Shown here piece by piece: positions 1 to 14,163 of a stretch of DNA of 64,000 bases. A model generated the notes under the pieces. It was not told where the DNA came from. It did not search any database and saw nothing but the letters and a program-made list of their open reading frames with translations. Source of the DNA: Vitis vinifera (lineage: Eukaryota; Streptophyta; Magnoliopsida; Vitales; Vitaceae). The DNA lies in contig NC_081820.1 of assembly GCF_030704535.1 (NCBI RefSeq), forward strand, positions 20,835,001-20,899,000. The letters run 5' to 3'. A program made the translations under genes and the position numbers. Position 1 is the stretch's first letter. Each line of letters begins with the position of its first letter.

Positions 1-769
1 GAACTATAGATATAATCTTAAGAGGTTGATGACATTTATCCAATTAAATTATGAATATCAATTCATGAGGAGTTTGCATGTAGTGGATAATAGGTTACGA
101 ACTTGAAAAATTGATTGACTTGGGTTTAATTAGTTTGTATCTTGGATTCTTTGTTGACACAAAGTCTTGAGGTTACATGAAGAATTAATCATTTATATGC
201 ATAAGGGCATTTTAGTAAAAATGTAAGGTTATCTATGATTTTATGATTAATCAATTTTAGCTTCTAAATTGGATTAATTAATTAATTAGGTCCCAATAGG
301 ACCTAATGGGCTAGATTAAGTGACTTAAGCCTAAAATGGGCTTAAGTGACTTGAATCCATGAGGAAGACTATAAACCCCTCTTAAGGGTTTAGGTTTTAA
401 CATTCCATATCATTGTCTTCTAGAGAACCTTCATCACTTTCTTAAGAAGATTTGGAGCCATTCTACACAAGTGCTAAGGGCCAAAGAATGAGTGATTCGG
501 TGGAAGATTACTAGGTAGTTGAGACCATCTTCTTCAAGGGGAGTTTTGATCTAGGAACATCTAGATCAAAAGGTAGTTGTTTAAGCTCTAAATCTAAAGT
601 TTTTTGTTTTTGTATTTCATTGTAATTAGATCTAGTATCCTTAGGTTGTCATATGTATGCAGCTATGATCAAGTAATCAAGTTTGTAAAAGATGATATCA
701 TATTAACAGTTTGCTTATGATAATGTTAAGGGTAAGAAATAAGTTTCATTACAAAAATTATGGTATTAT
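1..769. other. Non-coding DNA left of the gypsy element
   Basis: No open frame that I recognise. The style (short AT tracts, direct words such as a repeated 'gacttaag') resembles plant LTR-retroelement DNA, and the gypsy element at 770-9805 is inserted at its right side. It may be an older element interrupted by the insertion. This is inference only. Confidence 0.35.
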
Positions 770-2926
770 TGTCACGCCCCAAAACCCACTCCAAGGGCGT
801 GATGGTCATTTCACACTTCAAACCTGAAGACTTAAAGTGTAACTTGACCCATACAATTATCTTGTAGTTGGAAGTTACCAATTACCAAATACCTGTTCAA
901 AGTAGCGGAACAAAAATTCTAAAATCTTCAAAACTTAACTTTAAAACTAAGCATCCATCAACCAAAATCCATTATCCAAATATATTGCAAACTCAAACAA
1001 TTCAAGTGCTAACAAAACTTTCATAATCTTCAAATCTCAACTTCAAACTATCATAAAAAAAAAATTAAAAAAAAATCAAAGTTCAATATCTAAATAGCTT
1101 CCAAAAACCAAATAATCCAAATGAACATAAACTTATAAGCTAACAATGTCCAAAAATAACATCCTAAGCAAAATCCTAATGGTGACAATTCCCCGACCTA
1201 GCCATCACTCTTCGCTCGAACTAAGGGTACCTAAAAAGTAATCAACAAATAGGAATGAGCTCAAAGCCCAATAAGGAACATTAATGCAGTTCAAGTTCAC
1301 TTGCAAAATAAAAGATATTATAACTAATTATTTTTATAAACCTTTGAGTCAGTTGCCAATACATTCAAAACTTTTAGTTGTACACATTCATTTTTTATTC
1401 AAACATTTTCATATCAAATTTAGTCAAAACATTCAAATCATTTATTTACTCTAATCATCAAACATCAAATGGTGCTCAGTTAGGTGAGACTTTTCAAATA
1501 GGTGGCTAACCTCAAATTGTTCCTTTAAGGTGGACGGAACCAAACACTACTAGTATTAGTAACCTCTAATCAAACCCCTAAAGGTTGGGGTCCAAATCAA
1601 TTACATTCCCCACTAAGAAATGTAAAGGTCAACTATTATATCCCGTTGACAAGAGCCAAAAAGTCAAAAGTCAACTATTATATCTCGTTGACAAGAGCTA
1701 AACAAAGCAGAGTCAAACACTTATTTCAATTATTCAAATTTTCAAAACATAATATCTCCACATTTCTCTATTGTAAAAAAAAAAAAAGGTTTTAACATAC
1801 ATTTTCATGTAAAACATATTTGATTCATGCATAAAACGAATAATAACTCAAAACGTTTCCAAATGATGTATATAAAAATTTGTTTCTAAAAAAAAATGCA
1901 TTAATTTCCCTTACTTTAAAAGCACTTAGAAACCTTGAAGAGTTTAGCCCCAAGAATCTGACTCCTACCTAACATCACAAAAAGATATTATTATCACAAA
2001 ATTATTTTCCAACTTTTTAACCAATAACAATTTAATTAATTAGTTTCTTTTATTTATTTTATTATATTTTATTATTTATTAATTATTATTTTTTTCAAAA
2101 ATTCATCCTCAATAATTTGTTTCTAATTCCTAAACTAAATTGAATTTCTTAGAAATATTCATTTGAAATAATTTCTCTCATCACGTCATATAAGAATTTA
2201 TTTATTTAATCCAAACCCATCATTATGTAGGTTTCCTAGACTTACTTTTTCTTTTAATAATATCAACCTATATATATATTTTTTCTTTTTTCTCATCCTA
2301 GATTCTACATGTCATTTAACTTTTCAAAGTACACACACCAATTTTACATGTCATTTGACTTTCCAAATCACACACACCAAATGACACCATCTTCAGAATT
2401 TCTTCATTTTTTTTTATATACCCAATCACGTCTTAAGTCCTCCCTCAAAGACTTCTTCCACGTTATTTTTTTTTTTTTGCTCTCTGTCAATTGCAACTCC
2501 AAACATGTATAATGTCCATTTTTTTTTTCTTCAATAGAAAATTTGGAATTTTTTTGTTTTTTTTTAAAAAAAAACAAACCGTAATCTAGATTGTGGTTTC
2601 TTCAAAAATTACCTAAAGTTTTCACAAAAAGTGACAGATCTAAGAAAATAAAATTGAAGAATTAGAAGAAATTTTTTTTACCTATAGAGATCTGTTCTTT
2701 AAACCCTGAATCTCAACTCCAATCTTACGTTCTCTGGAATTTTGTGAACAGAAATGCTATTAAAAAAAGAACATGAAGAATAGTAATTTCTAATTTATAC
2801 CTAGGGTATTTATTTGGAAAATTACAGTTTTATCTCTCTTTAATTTTATTAAATTAATTAATTAACTAATTTTATTATTATTATTATTTTCCTAACTTAT
2901 CCTTAAAAAAAAAATTGGGCGTTACA
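770..2926 (-). repeat. LTR (3' LTR of the gypsy element)
   Basis: Starts TGTCACGCCCC and ends GTTACA on the plus strand. It aligns along its whole length with 7616-9805. It lies next to the polypurine tract, so it is the 3' LTR of the minus-strand element. Confidence 0.9.
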
Positions 2927-5900
2927 TCCTCTCCTCTTTAACAAAAGTTTAGTCCTCTAAACTTGACATACCTGAGTCTTGAAATAATTGATGATGTTTT
3001 TCTCTCATCTCTTCTTCTAACTCCCAAGTGGCCTCTTGGATACTATGATTGCTCCACTGGACCTTTACCAACTTGACAACAGCATGTCGTAGTACCTTAT
3101 CCATCACATCCAGAATTTGAACAGGCACCTCTTCATAGGTCAAGTTCTCAGAAATTTGAATAGGTTCCAACTCCACAACATGAGAGGGATCATAAATATA
3201 TTTCCTCAAAGTCGAAACATGGAATACATTATGAATCTTAGATAGACTTGGGGGCAAGGCCACTTTATAAGCCAAAGTACTTACTCTTTCTAATACCTCA
3301 AATGGTCCCACAAAACGAGGACTGGGTTTCAATTTTCTTTCAAATCTCATTATAGACTTCATAGGTGAAACTTTTAAAAAAACATGATCACCTACTTCAA
3401 ACTCCAAATCTCTTCTGTGATTATCAGCATAACTCTTTTATCTGATTTGTGCTGCTTTCAATTTTTCTTTAATTAAAGAGACGTTTTCAACAATCAATAC
3501 ACAAGTTCAGGCCTCAAAAGTTTATTCTCTCCAACATCATCCCAACAAATAGGAGATCAACATCTCCTACCATATAACGCCTCAAAAGGTGCCATCCCAA
3601 TGCTAGCTTGAAAGCTATTATTATAAGCAACCTCCACTAGGAGCAAATAATCATCTCAATTACCTTTTAGGTCCAAAGCACAATCTCTTAACAAATCTTC
3701 CAAGACCTTAATTACCTTTTTTGATTGATCATCAGTCTACGAATGAAAAGCAGTACTAAAACTCAACTTAGTACCTAATGCTTTCTATAAACTGTGCCAA
3801 AATCTAGAAGTGAAACGAGGATTTCTGTCAGATACTATAGAAACAGGTACACCATGCATTCTCACAATCTCCTTAATATAAAGAGAAGCCAAACGATCCA
3901 TAGAAAAATTGACTTTCATAGGTAGAAAATGAACAGATTTTGTTAGTCGATCCACAATTACATAAATAGCATTATTACCCCCTAAGGTTCTTGGAAACCC
4001 TGTCACAAAGTCCATGGTAATATGTTCCAATTTCCATTCAGGAATAGAAAGTGGTTGTAATGATCCTACTAGTCGTTGATGCTCAGCTTTCACCTGTTGG
4101 CATACCAAACACTGAGCCACAAACCTTGCAATATCTCATTTCATACCTGGCCACCAATAATTTTGCTTCAAACCTTTATACATCTTCATCCCTTTTGGGT
4201 GGATAGCAAACTTAGAACAATGAGCTTCCTTCAGTAACTTCCTTCTTAAATCTCCATCATTTGGGACACAAAGTCTAGTCCCAAATCTCAAAATCCCATC
4301 ATTTGATAAGATAAAGTCAGGCTTACTACCCCTTTTAACTTCCTCCATAAACTGCATTAATTGCATATCATTCTTTTGTAGGGTCTTAATTCTCCCAACC
4401 AAGTCTAGTTGCACTATAAAGTTTGCCACAAGAGCTCTTGAGTCCAAAACTCTTATATGGACTTGTAAACTCCTCAAATATTCCAATAATTTCCTCTAAC
4501 AACCTTTAATAGCTGCTAAGGAACCAACAAATTTCCTGCTCAAGACGTCAGCCACGACATTCGCCTTCCTTGGGTGATACTGAATAATGCAGTCATAATC
4601 TTTAAGTAGTTCAATCCACCTTTTTCTCATGTTCAATTCATTTTGGGAAAATAAATACTTCAAACTCTTATGATTTATGAATATCTCACAAGTTTCACCA
4701 AAAAGAAAATGTCTTCAGATCTTAAGTGCAAAAACTACTACAGCTAACTCCAAATCATGAGTAGGATAATTTTGTTCATAAGACTTCAACTGTCTAGAAG
4801 CATAAGCTACAACTTTCCCATGTTGCATAAGAACACAACCCAAACCCTGACGAGAGGCATCACTATACACCACAAACCCTCCTGAGCTTGAAGAGATAGT
4901 CAAAATAGGAGTTGTCACTAATCTGTTCTTTAACTCTTGGAAACTATGTTCACAATCATTATACCACTCAAACTTAACCTTTTATGAGTCAACCTGGTCA
5001 AAGGTAGGGCGATCTTAGAGAACCCCTCAGTAAACTGCCTATAATAACCATCCAGTCCTAAGAAACTTCGAATCTCAGTCACAGTATTAGGTCTCCTCCA
5101 ATTTGACATAGCATCTACCTTTCCAGGGTCAACAGATATGCCATCTTTGGTCACCACATGCCCAAGGAAAGAGACTTTGTCTAACCAGAACTCACACTTC
5201 TTTAGTTTAACATACAATTGCTTATTTTTTAGAGTCTGCAATATAATACTCAAATGACGCTCATGCTTCTCCCTACTCTTTGAGTACACCAAAATATCAT
5301 CTATAAAAACCACCACAAACTAATTTAGATAAAGCTTGAATACCCTATTCATTAAGTCCATAAAAGCAACAGGTGCATTAGTCAAACCAAAAGGCATAAC
5401 CAAAAACTCATAATGCACATATCTAGTTTGAAAAGCAGTCTTAGGTACATCTTCACTTCTAACCTTTAACTTATGATAACTAGACCGAATATCAATCTTA
5501 GAGAACACACATACACCCTGAAGTTGATCAAACAAATCATCAATCCGAGGAAGAGGATACTTGTTCTTCATCGTCATCTTATTCAACTCTCTATAATCAA
5601 TGCAGAGTCTCATAGATCCATCATTCTTCTTTACAAATAAAAAAGAGTTCCCCAAGGTGAAACACTAGGCCTAATGAAGCCCTTATATAACAACTCTTGA
5701 AGTTGAATCTTTAAGTCCTTAAGCTCCATAGGTGCCATCCTGTAAGGGGTATTAGATATAGGAGTTGTCCCTGGTGCCAAATCAATGGTGAACTCCACTT
5801 CCCTCTCTGGTGGCAAGCCAGGTAGATCCTCTGGAAAGACATCAGGATAGTCCTTTACAATGGGTATGCCTTCTAACTTTAAATCATTTTCCTCATTCAC

Positions 5901-7600
5901 AACATAAGCCAAAAAAAGCCTTGACAACATTTCCTGAGCAAAGAGCTAGCTCGCAAGGCTGAGATCATACGCAGTGGTTTGTCCACATGCTTCCCCTCAA
6001 AACTAAAATTAGGCTGACCAAGAATGCTAAACATCACTCTTTTCCCAAAACAATCAATAGATGCATGGTATGAAGCTAACCAATCAATCCCCAAAATCAC
6101 ATCAAAATCTTGGAGGTCAAGAAGTACTAAGTCAACTATCATCTCTCTATACCCAATCATCATACAACAATCTCTAAGTATTTTATTAACCACAACAGAA
6201 TCTCCCAAAAGAGTAGCAACAAATAAATCAAAGTTCATGTTATCAATCGACATACCCAACAAACCAGTAAAAGATACGGAAACAAAAGAGTGCGTTGAAC
6301 CATGATCAATTAAAGCTCTAGCAAATAAGGTGTGAATTCGAAGGATACCTATCACCACATTAGAAGTAGCCTGAGCATCTCTATGAATCATAGAAAATAC
6401 CCGCCCTTGAGTCCCGGGCTTTTGTCTATCTTCTTTATTCTACTCCTTAAGCTTCCCAAATACAAACTTCTTATTTTCTGGACAATCCCGAACCATATGT
6501 CCTTGTATTCCACAACCAAAGCAAGCTCTTGTCTCTCTATAGCATGACCTACCCACATGCTTCTTACCACAAGTAGGACAAATCCCATCTAAATTTTGTG
6601 TTGTTTTTTCTTTATTCTGATTTCTACTTAGAGCAGACTTTTTCTACGCTTGGTTACCATGAGCACCATCATTTCTATTCCTCTTCCTTTGTTGTTCCCT
6701 ATACTGGTGAAGCTCTTCATTATCCTTCTCAGCAATAAGGGCTTTGTCTACCATCTCTGAATAAACACTAAGCTTCAGAATTGATATCTTATTCTTTAGA
6801 TAAGGCTTCAGTCCATCCTGAAACTTTAATGTTTTTTCTTCCTCTATAGCAATCAACTATAGGGAAAAACGTGATAGTTCAGTAAACTTAGCCTCATATT
6901 GGGCCGCAGTCAAATTCCTCTGTTCCAAACAAACAAACTCTCCCACCTTTTGTCGTCGAACACTATTAGGAAAGTATTTCTTAAAAAAAGCCTCCCTAAA
7001 CTAACTCCAAACAATAGGCCCCTGATCCTCCAAAAACCTCTTAGTCATACGGCACCAATGGTCTGCCTCTTGGTCTAACATAAATGTTACATAAGAGGCT
7101 TTTTGCTCCTCAGAACAATCAATGACATTAAAGAATTTCTCTATCTTCATAATCCAAGCCTATGTCTCTATTAGATCTGAAGTACCAGAAAAGTAAGGGG
7201 GACCCAACTTCTTAAAGTCGTCAAAGGAGCTACCACTAGTAGATGAGGATTGTCATTGACCATTACTTCTAGTAGCTCTAGCCTGACGCTCAACCAAGCC
7301 AGCCAAAGTCCCTAAATATCTATAAAGCCCTTCAGTACTCATAGGGGGCAAAGCCTTAGGTGGGTGAGGTATATCATCATTAGCCTGACTGTTTTGGGAA
7401 GATGCAGGTTTCCTTGGTGGCATGGTGTCCTATAAAGCAAAAGGTATAACTAAATTAGTCACTAAGAAGCCAAATAAGCAAATCAGAATTATAAGGAATA
7501 AAATGAATCGGACTAGATGAAGTTGAAACTTAAACTAATGCATCACTCATCTATTCCCAAAGGTAAACTAAACAAGTTCCCATCAAGATCACAATCTAGT

Positions 7601-7612
7601 GCTCTGATACCA
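7601..7612 (-). other. Primer-binding site, initiator-Met tRNA type
   Basis: The minus strand reads TGGTATCAGAGC, the usual plant priming sequence complementary to the 3' end of initiator methionine tRNA. It lies three bases inside the 5' LTR and fixes the orientation of the gypsy element. Confidence 0.85.
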
Positions 7613-7615
7613 CTT

Positions 7616-9805
7616 TGTCATGCCCCAAGACCCACTCCAAGGGTATGACAGTCATTTCACACCTCAAACCCAAAGGCTTAAAGTATAACCTGACCTAAAC
7701 AATTATCTTATAACTGGAAGTTACCAATTACCAAATACCTGTTCAGAGTAACAGAACAAAAATTCTAAAATCGTCAAAACTTAACTTTAAAACTAAGCAT
7801 CTATCAACCAAAATCCATTATCCAAATAGATTGCAAACTCAAATAATTCAAGTGCTAACAAAATTTTCATAATCTCCAAATCTCAACTTCTAACTATCAT
7901 AAAATAAAATAAAAATTAAAAGTTCAATATCTAAATAGCTTCCAAAAACCAAATAATCCAAATGAACATAAACTTATAAGCTAACAATGTCCAAAAATAA
8001 CATCCTAAGCAAAATCCTAATGATGACCATTCCCCGATCTAGCCATCACGCCTCGCTCGAACTAAGGGTACCTGAAATGTAATCAACAAATAGGAATGAG
8101 CTCAAAGCCCAATAAGGAACATTAATGCAATCCATGGATGAAATATTTCAAGTTCACTTGCAAAATAGGAGATATTATAACTAATTATTTTTATAAACCT
8201 TTGAGTCAGTTTTGCCAATACATTCAAAACTTTTAACTGTACACTTTCATTTCTGATTCAAACATTTTCATATCAAATTCAATTAAAACATTCAAATAAT
8301 TTATTTACTCTGGTCATCAAACATCAAATGGTGCTCAGTTAGGTGAAACTTTTCAAATAGGTGGCTAGTTTCAAATTGTTCATTTAAAGTGGACAAAACC
8401 AAACACTACTAGTACTAATAACCTCTAACCAAACCCTTAGAAGCTGGGGTCTAAATCAATTACATTCCCTACCAAGAAATGTAAAGGTCAACTATTATAT
8501 CCTGTTGACAAATGCCAAAAAGTCAAAAATTAACTATTATATCTCGTTGATCAAACCAAGCAAAGTCAAACACTTATTTCAATTATTCAAATTTGCAAAA
8601 CATAATATCTCCACATTTCTCTGTTGTAAACAAAATATAAGGTTTTAACATACATTTCATGCAAAACATATTTGATCTATGTATAAAACGAATAATAACT
8701 CAAAATGTTTCCAAATGATGTATATAAAAATTTGTTTCTAAAAAAAAAAAAGTGCATTAATTTCCCTTACCTTAAAAGCACTTAGAAACCTTGAAGAGTT
8801 TAGCCCCAAGAATCTAACTCCCACCTAACATAACAAAAATATACTATTATCACAAAATTATTTTCCAACTTCTTAACCAATAACAATTTAATTAATTAGT
8901 TTCCTTTTATTTATTTTATTTTATTTTATTATTTATTATTTTATTTTTTCAAAAATTCATCCTCAATAATTTGTTTCTAATTCCTAAACTAAATTGAATT
9001 TCTTAGAAATGTTTATTTAAAATAATTTCTCTCATCACTTTATATAAGAATTTATTTATTTAATTCAAACTCATCATTATGTAGGTTTCCTAGACCTACT
9101 TCTTCTTTTAATAATATCAACCAAAATATATATATATATATATATATGTTCTTTTCTTTTTTCTCATCCCAGATTCTACATGTCATTTAACTTTTCAAAG
9201 TACACACACCAATTCTACATGTCATTTGACTTTCCAAATCACACACATCAAATGATACCATCTTCAAAATTTCTTCATTTTTTTTTTATAAACCTAATCA
9301 CGTCTCAAGTCCTCCCTCAAAGACTTCTTCCACGTTATTTCTTTTTCTGCTCTCTGTCAACTGCAACTCCAAACATGTATAATGTCCTTTTTTTTTCTTC
9401 AATAGAAAATCTGGAATTTAAAAAAAAAAAAAAAAAACCCTAATCTAGATTGGGGTTTCTTCAAAAATTACCTAAAGTTTTCACAAAAAGTGACGAATCT
9501 AAAAAAATAAAATTGAAGAATTAGAAGAAAAAAATCTTACCTATAGAGATCCGTTCTTCAAACCCTGAATTCTAACTCTAACCTTATGTTCTTTGGAATT
9601 CTATGAACATAAATACTATTCAAAAAAGAATACTATTCAGAAAAGAACAGGAAGAACAATAATTTCTAATTTATACATAGGGTATTTATTCAAAAAATTA
9701 TATTTTTACCCCTCTTTCATTTTATTAAATTAATTAATTAACTAATTTAATTATTATTATTATTATTTTCTTAACTTATCCCTTAAAAAAATATTGGGTG
9801 TTACA
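7616..9805 (-). repeat. LTR (5' LTR of the gypsy element)
   Basis: Starts TGTCATGCCCC and ends GTTACA. It pairs with 770-2926 and is followed by the target duplication ATTAT. Near 9134-9148 it holds an AT dinucleotide run longer than in the partner LTR. Confidence 0.9.
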
Positions 9806-9810
9806 ATTAT

Positions 9811-10447
9811 TGTATAGTCTATGAGAGATTCATTTTTATTGTTCATCTTGAATTTTTATTTTTATATCATGGAAGAATTGTAAGTAGTGGTAAAAGAGTT
9901 TCCAATTATGAGAATTGTATTTCTTGTTTACTTGAAGGTGTGCGCATACTATATTATAAATAAAATGATAGAACTTTTGAATAGGAGAAGTCAAGATATC
10001 GGTACTTAAAATTCAATGGGAGATGAAAAGATGGAAGGTGAAAGTCGGTAACCAATTTCCATCTACAAGCTAGTTTTCTACCTAAATTGATAACAGAATC
10101 AAATTTTATATTTTTTTTTTTCTTCCAAATTTTCATGTGCATATAGATCTAGCACTTAGTTTTTCTCACATATTTCCTAGAAAATCCCATTTACCTCCCT
10201 CAATATTCACCTTCCCCACTTCCCTTTTTTGATCACCTGGCCTGTCTCATTTCATCACCTCCCCCACTTCCAGTTCCATGATCATCAAACTCATCTTATA
10301 AATTATTTAAGCTATATAATTAATTAATTAATTAATTAATATATTACACAATTTTAAAACTTATCACCCACATGACCAACTTGATTCATCACCCACTTCT
10401 CTTCAACTCTCCCTCTTCTCACGTCTTCCAAATCACCATCCATAAAT
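9811..10447. other. Spacer and promoter region of the PMT15-like gene
   Basis: No coding signal. It contains a TAAT/ATTA run (about 10318-10340) and a pyrimidine-rich leader just before the methyltransferase ATG. Two TATA-like words lie here (see the separate entry). Confidence 0.5.
10297..10320 (+). promoter_or_regulatory. Candidate TATA region of the PMT15-like gene
   Basis: TATAAATTA at 10297 and CTATATAAT at 10312 lie about 130-150 bases before the ATG at 10448, a normal distance for a plant TATA box plus a short leader. The AT-rich surroundings make either word weak evidence. Confidence 0.35.
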
Positions 10448-13400
10448 ATGGAGACTCCCAATAAAAAGTGGAAGAAACAGACCCAAATAGCCAAACGCCT
10501 TTTCCTAGCCATGCCTTCTGCCAAACCCTCCTCAACCTTTTCCTTCTGTACAAAAACCAACATCTATTCACTTGCTGTCATCACCTTCTTCTGCTCCTTC
10601 TCTTACTTCCTCGGCTCCTGGCAACACGGCCGCGGCACCACCTCCACAACGGCAGAATTCAGCCTCCGGGGCCGGTGTAACCCATCACAAAACTCCACCA
10701 ACACAGCCTTGAACGACCCATTCTTGGCACAATTGTCCATAGACTTCTCCACCCATCATGCGGCTGAGGACGGGGTAGCCACCGTGCCGGAGGAGAAGGT
10801 GAAAAGCTACCCTGCATGCGGGGTGGAGTACAGTGAGTACACCCCATGTGAGGGGACGAAAAGGGCTTTGAAGTTTGAGAGAGAGAGGTTGATATACAGA
10901 GAGAGACACTGTCCAGAGAAAGGTGATCTGTTGAAGTGCCGTATTCCAGCGCCGTACGGGTACAGGAACCCACCGGCGTGGCCGGCAAGTAGGGACGTGG
11001 CGTGGTACGCCAATGTGCCGCACAAAGAGTTGACCGTGGAGAAGGCGGTTCAGAACTGGATTATATATGAAGGAGATCGATTCAGATTTCCTGGCGGCGG
11101 CACCATGTTTCCCAATGGTGCTGATGCCTACATTGATGATATCGGAAAGTTGATCAATCTCAAAGATGGCTCCATCCGTACCGCCATTGACACTGGCTGT
11201 GGGGTAAGATAATTACCTTTTTTATAATTCTTGTATATTCAATTAAAGTTGACTTCAGAATGTTTTCGGATAAATTTTTTTCTTGATTTTTAATTGTAAA
11301 TAAATAATAAAAAGATAATTAAACATTTTAGATGGGTTAGGAGCTAAAGTTTAAAAATATATTTTAGATTTTAGTTTTAAGATGTTTAATTCACTTTCGA
11401 ATTGCGTACCGTGAGAGACTTTGGTAGGAATGCGATAAATTAGGGCAAGGAAATTGTAGGAAATGGAGAAAAATCTTCTCACGAGCGTGATGATTCATCT
11501 AATTTTGGACAGGTGAAGAGATAGACGTCTGAAATCTTAAGTAATAAGATATGGATAGCTATGAGAGAAGTCAAAGACAGGACACCTACTTACCATTTTG
11601 TGCCATAAAGTATCCCACATTTTGTCACTAGTTCTTTGCTTTCCATTCAAATTATTAATGATGTCTTTTCATAGGTAAATAAGAAAAAGATAACATTTCT
11701 GAATTATAGTTGGCTTATCTTTCTTTCAAAAATCAAGCCATTGAGCAATATGGATGAGAATGAAATGATAAATCCGGAGACCTTGAAATTCTCTTTGTAA
11801 AATTTTAAACATGTAGGTTGCGAGCTGGGGAGCTTATCTTCTTTCTCGGAACATCATCACAATGTCGTTTGCACCGAGGGACACCCATGAAGCACAGGTA
11901 CAATTTGCTTTGGAGCGAGGAGTTCCTGCTTTGATCGGTGTTCTGGCGTCTATCAGGCTTCCTTATCCGTCTAGGGCCTTTGACATGGCTCATTGCTCTC
12001 GCTGCCTCATCCCATGGGGCCAGTATGGTAACCTCATCATCCGTTTCATCCCTTGATGTCACATTGCTTTTCTCTTTAATTTAATGTCTGCAGCGCCATT
12101 GATCTGAGGGGGAAATCATAGAGTTAGTTTCAATTTGGGTGTACTTATAGTTTTTTTTTTGGGGCATGCCATGGAGCAGATGGGGTTTACTTGATTGAAG
12201 TTGATCGCGTTCTCCGGCCGGGTGGCTACTGGGTGCTTTCTGGGCCGCCAATCAACTGGAAGAAACATTGGAGAGGGTGGGAGAGAACAGAGAAAGATTT
12301 GAAGGCTGAGCAGCAAACCATTGAGAATGTAGCTAAGAGCCTTTGCTGGAAAAAGTTAGTGGAAAAAGATGATATAGCAATTTGGCAGAAACCAATTAAT
12401 CATTTATACTGCAAGGTTAACAGGAAGATTACTCAGAATCCACCATTCTGCCTGCCACAAGATCCGGATAGGGCCTGGTTCGTGCATTATAACTTCATTT
12501 GTTTCTGGTAATCAATTTTCGTGTTTTTAATGCTTATGCTCAAGTTTGATTCAACATGATTGTTTTCAGGTATACGAAAATGGAAACCTGTTTGACTCCC
12601 TTGCCTGAAGTTTCATACAGTCAAGAACTTGCAGGTGGGGAATTGGCGAAATGGCCTGAGAGATTAAATGTGATCCCGCCAAGGATCAGTAGTGGGAGTA
12701 TAAACGGGGTTACAGCTGAGATTTTCCAACTTAATTCAGAACTATGGAAGAAGAGAATGTCATATTATAAAGCTGTGAACAATCAGCTTCGGCAGCCCGG
12801 AAGGTACCGAAACCTTCTAGACATGAATGCCTACCTGGGTGGATTTGCTGCAGCTCTAGTTGAAGATCCAGTTTGGGTGATGAATGTGGTTCCAGTAGAC
12901 GCAAAAATCAACACATTAGGAGTGATTTATGAAAGGGGACTGATCGGAACATATCAGAACTGGTAAATTCGGTCTCATTTCATTCTCAATATGTCCAAAA
13001 GCTTGCTGCTGATAAGTGTTTTGTTGCAGGTGTGAAGCCATGTCTACTTACCCGAGGACATATGACCTCATTCATGCTGATTCAGTGTTCAGCCTCTATA
13101 AGGACAGGTGATCATTTACATAAATGTTATCGTCTGTATAATGTCTAACACAAGGCAAAAAGAACACAAATGTTTCACAGAAGTTTTGATGCTTAGAACT
13201 AGAGTTACCAATATACCCAATTCTACCACTACATGAGAGGGGGAAGGGGCATATTTGAAAGTAACATACACACCCACATGAATGAATTAAAGATACTATC
13301 TCAACCTCCTCTGTTATTTGACTTATAGGATCCCAGCTTTGTGAGATCCCTCTAAGCTTCAAATTCTGATTTATATGGGAAAAAGGGTGATAACTGATGA

Positions 13401-13703
13401 CAACTTAACAAACATGAGAGAATCATTCATCCTGGAAACTTCATTTTTTGCTTTAACTTGCATTACAGATGTGAGATGGAAGATATTCTGTTAGAAATGG
13501 ATAGAATTTTAAGGCCTGAAGGAAGCGTGATACTTCGAGATGATGTTGATGTTCTGGTGAAGATCAAGAGGATCACTGATGGGCTGAATTGGATGAGTCG
13601 AATTGTAGACCATGAAGATGGTCCTCATCAGAGGGAGAAGCTTTTGTTTGCAGTAAAATCATATTGGACAGCACCTGCTGCTGCTGACCAAGAAGGATCC
13701 TGA
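10448..13703 (+). CDS. PMT15: Probable methyltransferase PMT15-like (DUF248 family), six exons
   Basis: Exons 10448-11203, 11817-12027, 12180-12477, 12570-12962, 13030-13107 and 13469-13703, all GT-AG and in phase, give 656 residues. This is the usual length for the plant family of putative SAM-dependent methyltransferases of the Golgi, linked to methylation of wall polysaccharides such as pectin. The protein has a short basic cytosolic tail, one membrane anchor at about 39-58, a lumenal stem, then the catalytic region. That region holds the SAM motif with DTGCGVASWG near 248-257 (split by intron 1), a [14 protein letters not shown] block, [13 protein letters not shown], a second SAM-like fold near 504-520 ([16 protein letters not shown]), and a conserved end around [12 protein letters not shown]. 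The C-terminal block matches Arabidopsis PMT15 as I remember it. The start at 10448 gives a longer N-tail than usual; Met22 (10511) is an alternative. No defect is visible. The paralogues PMT16-18 are the main alternatives. Confidence 0.93.
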
Positions 13704-14163
13704 GAAACTTCTTTTAGCTTTCTTTTGAAATGTCTTCTACATTTTTTTTATTCTGATTCTTTATAATTTGTTTGAGGCAATTAAGACAGCCTTAATTTAG
13801 CTTATGTTGAATTGTTTATTTATGGGCAACTATAGTCTATATGCCATGCTAGTAGCTGTCTATAGAATATGTCTTAGTGCCCACTTTCCTACCATGTTAC
13901 CTAGCTACCAAATAATCTAATGGTTTTTGACTTTGGTGTGCATTAGACTTTATATTTTGTACACGTAATGTTTAGACTTGAACAGGTTTATGCCAATTAT
14001 TGATATTTTATGCCGTACATCTTGAACCATGCACCCCACTTATATTTCACATTGGAATTGAATATGCATGGGTCCTTTTTTTTGTGTCCTTCTAAATATG
14101 GGTCACATACGAGAACATGGTTTGCACCATCTTGACAAGCAAGGATCATAAAAAAAAAAAAGA
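13704..14163. other. 3' flank of the methyltransferase gene
   Basis: AT-rich DNA without a coding signal. It presumably includes the 3' untranslated region and poly(A) signals (an ATAA/TTTATAATTT cluster around 13760). Nothing else is seen. Confidence 0.5.

Larger units (their letters stand above)
770..9805 (-). mobile_element. Ty3/gypsy chromovirus LTR retrotransposon, old and broken
   Basis: Fossil element read on the minus strand, bounded by two LTRs (770-2926 and 7616-9805) that start TG and end CA. The flanks carry a 5-bp duplication ATTAT at 765-769 and 9806-9810. The primer-binding site at 7601-7612 matches the initiator-Met tRNA type used by plant elements. A purine-rich tract (minus strand) abuts the left LTR at 2927-2940. 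Coding blocks in order on the minus strand are gag (about 6400-7424), protease (about 5900-6390), reverse transcriptase and RNase H (about 4500-5700), integrase (about 3420-4490), and an integrase tail ending in a chromodomain-like segment (about 2949-3200). The domain order protease, RT, integrase and the chromodomain place it in the Ty3/gypsy chromoviruses; Tekay/Del is likely but not proved. The frame carries on the order of ten breaks. The LTRs differ at about a tenth of sites in the first 250 bases by hand count, mostly transitions, so it is probably a few million years old. Confidence 0.93.

Noticed and set aside
6024-6547. Plus-strand frames over the gypsy element
   Set aside because: Antisense shadows of the element's gag-protease region.
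10659-11025. Several minus-strand frames over the first PMT15-like exon
   Set aside because: They mirror a GC-richer true exon on the plus strand and have no family resemblance.
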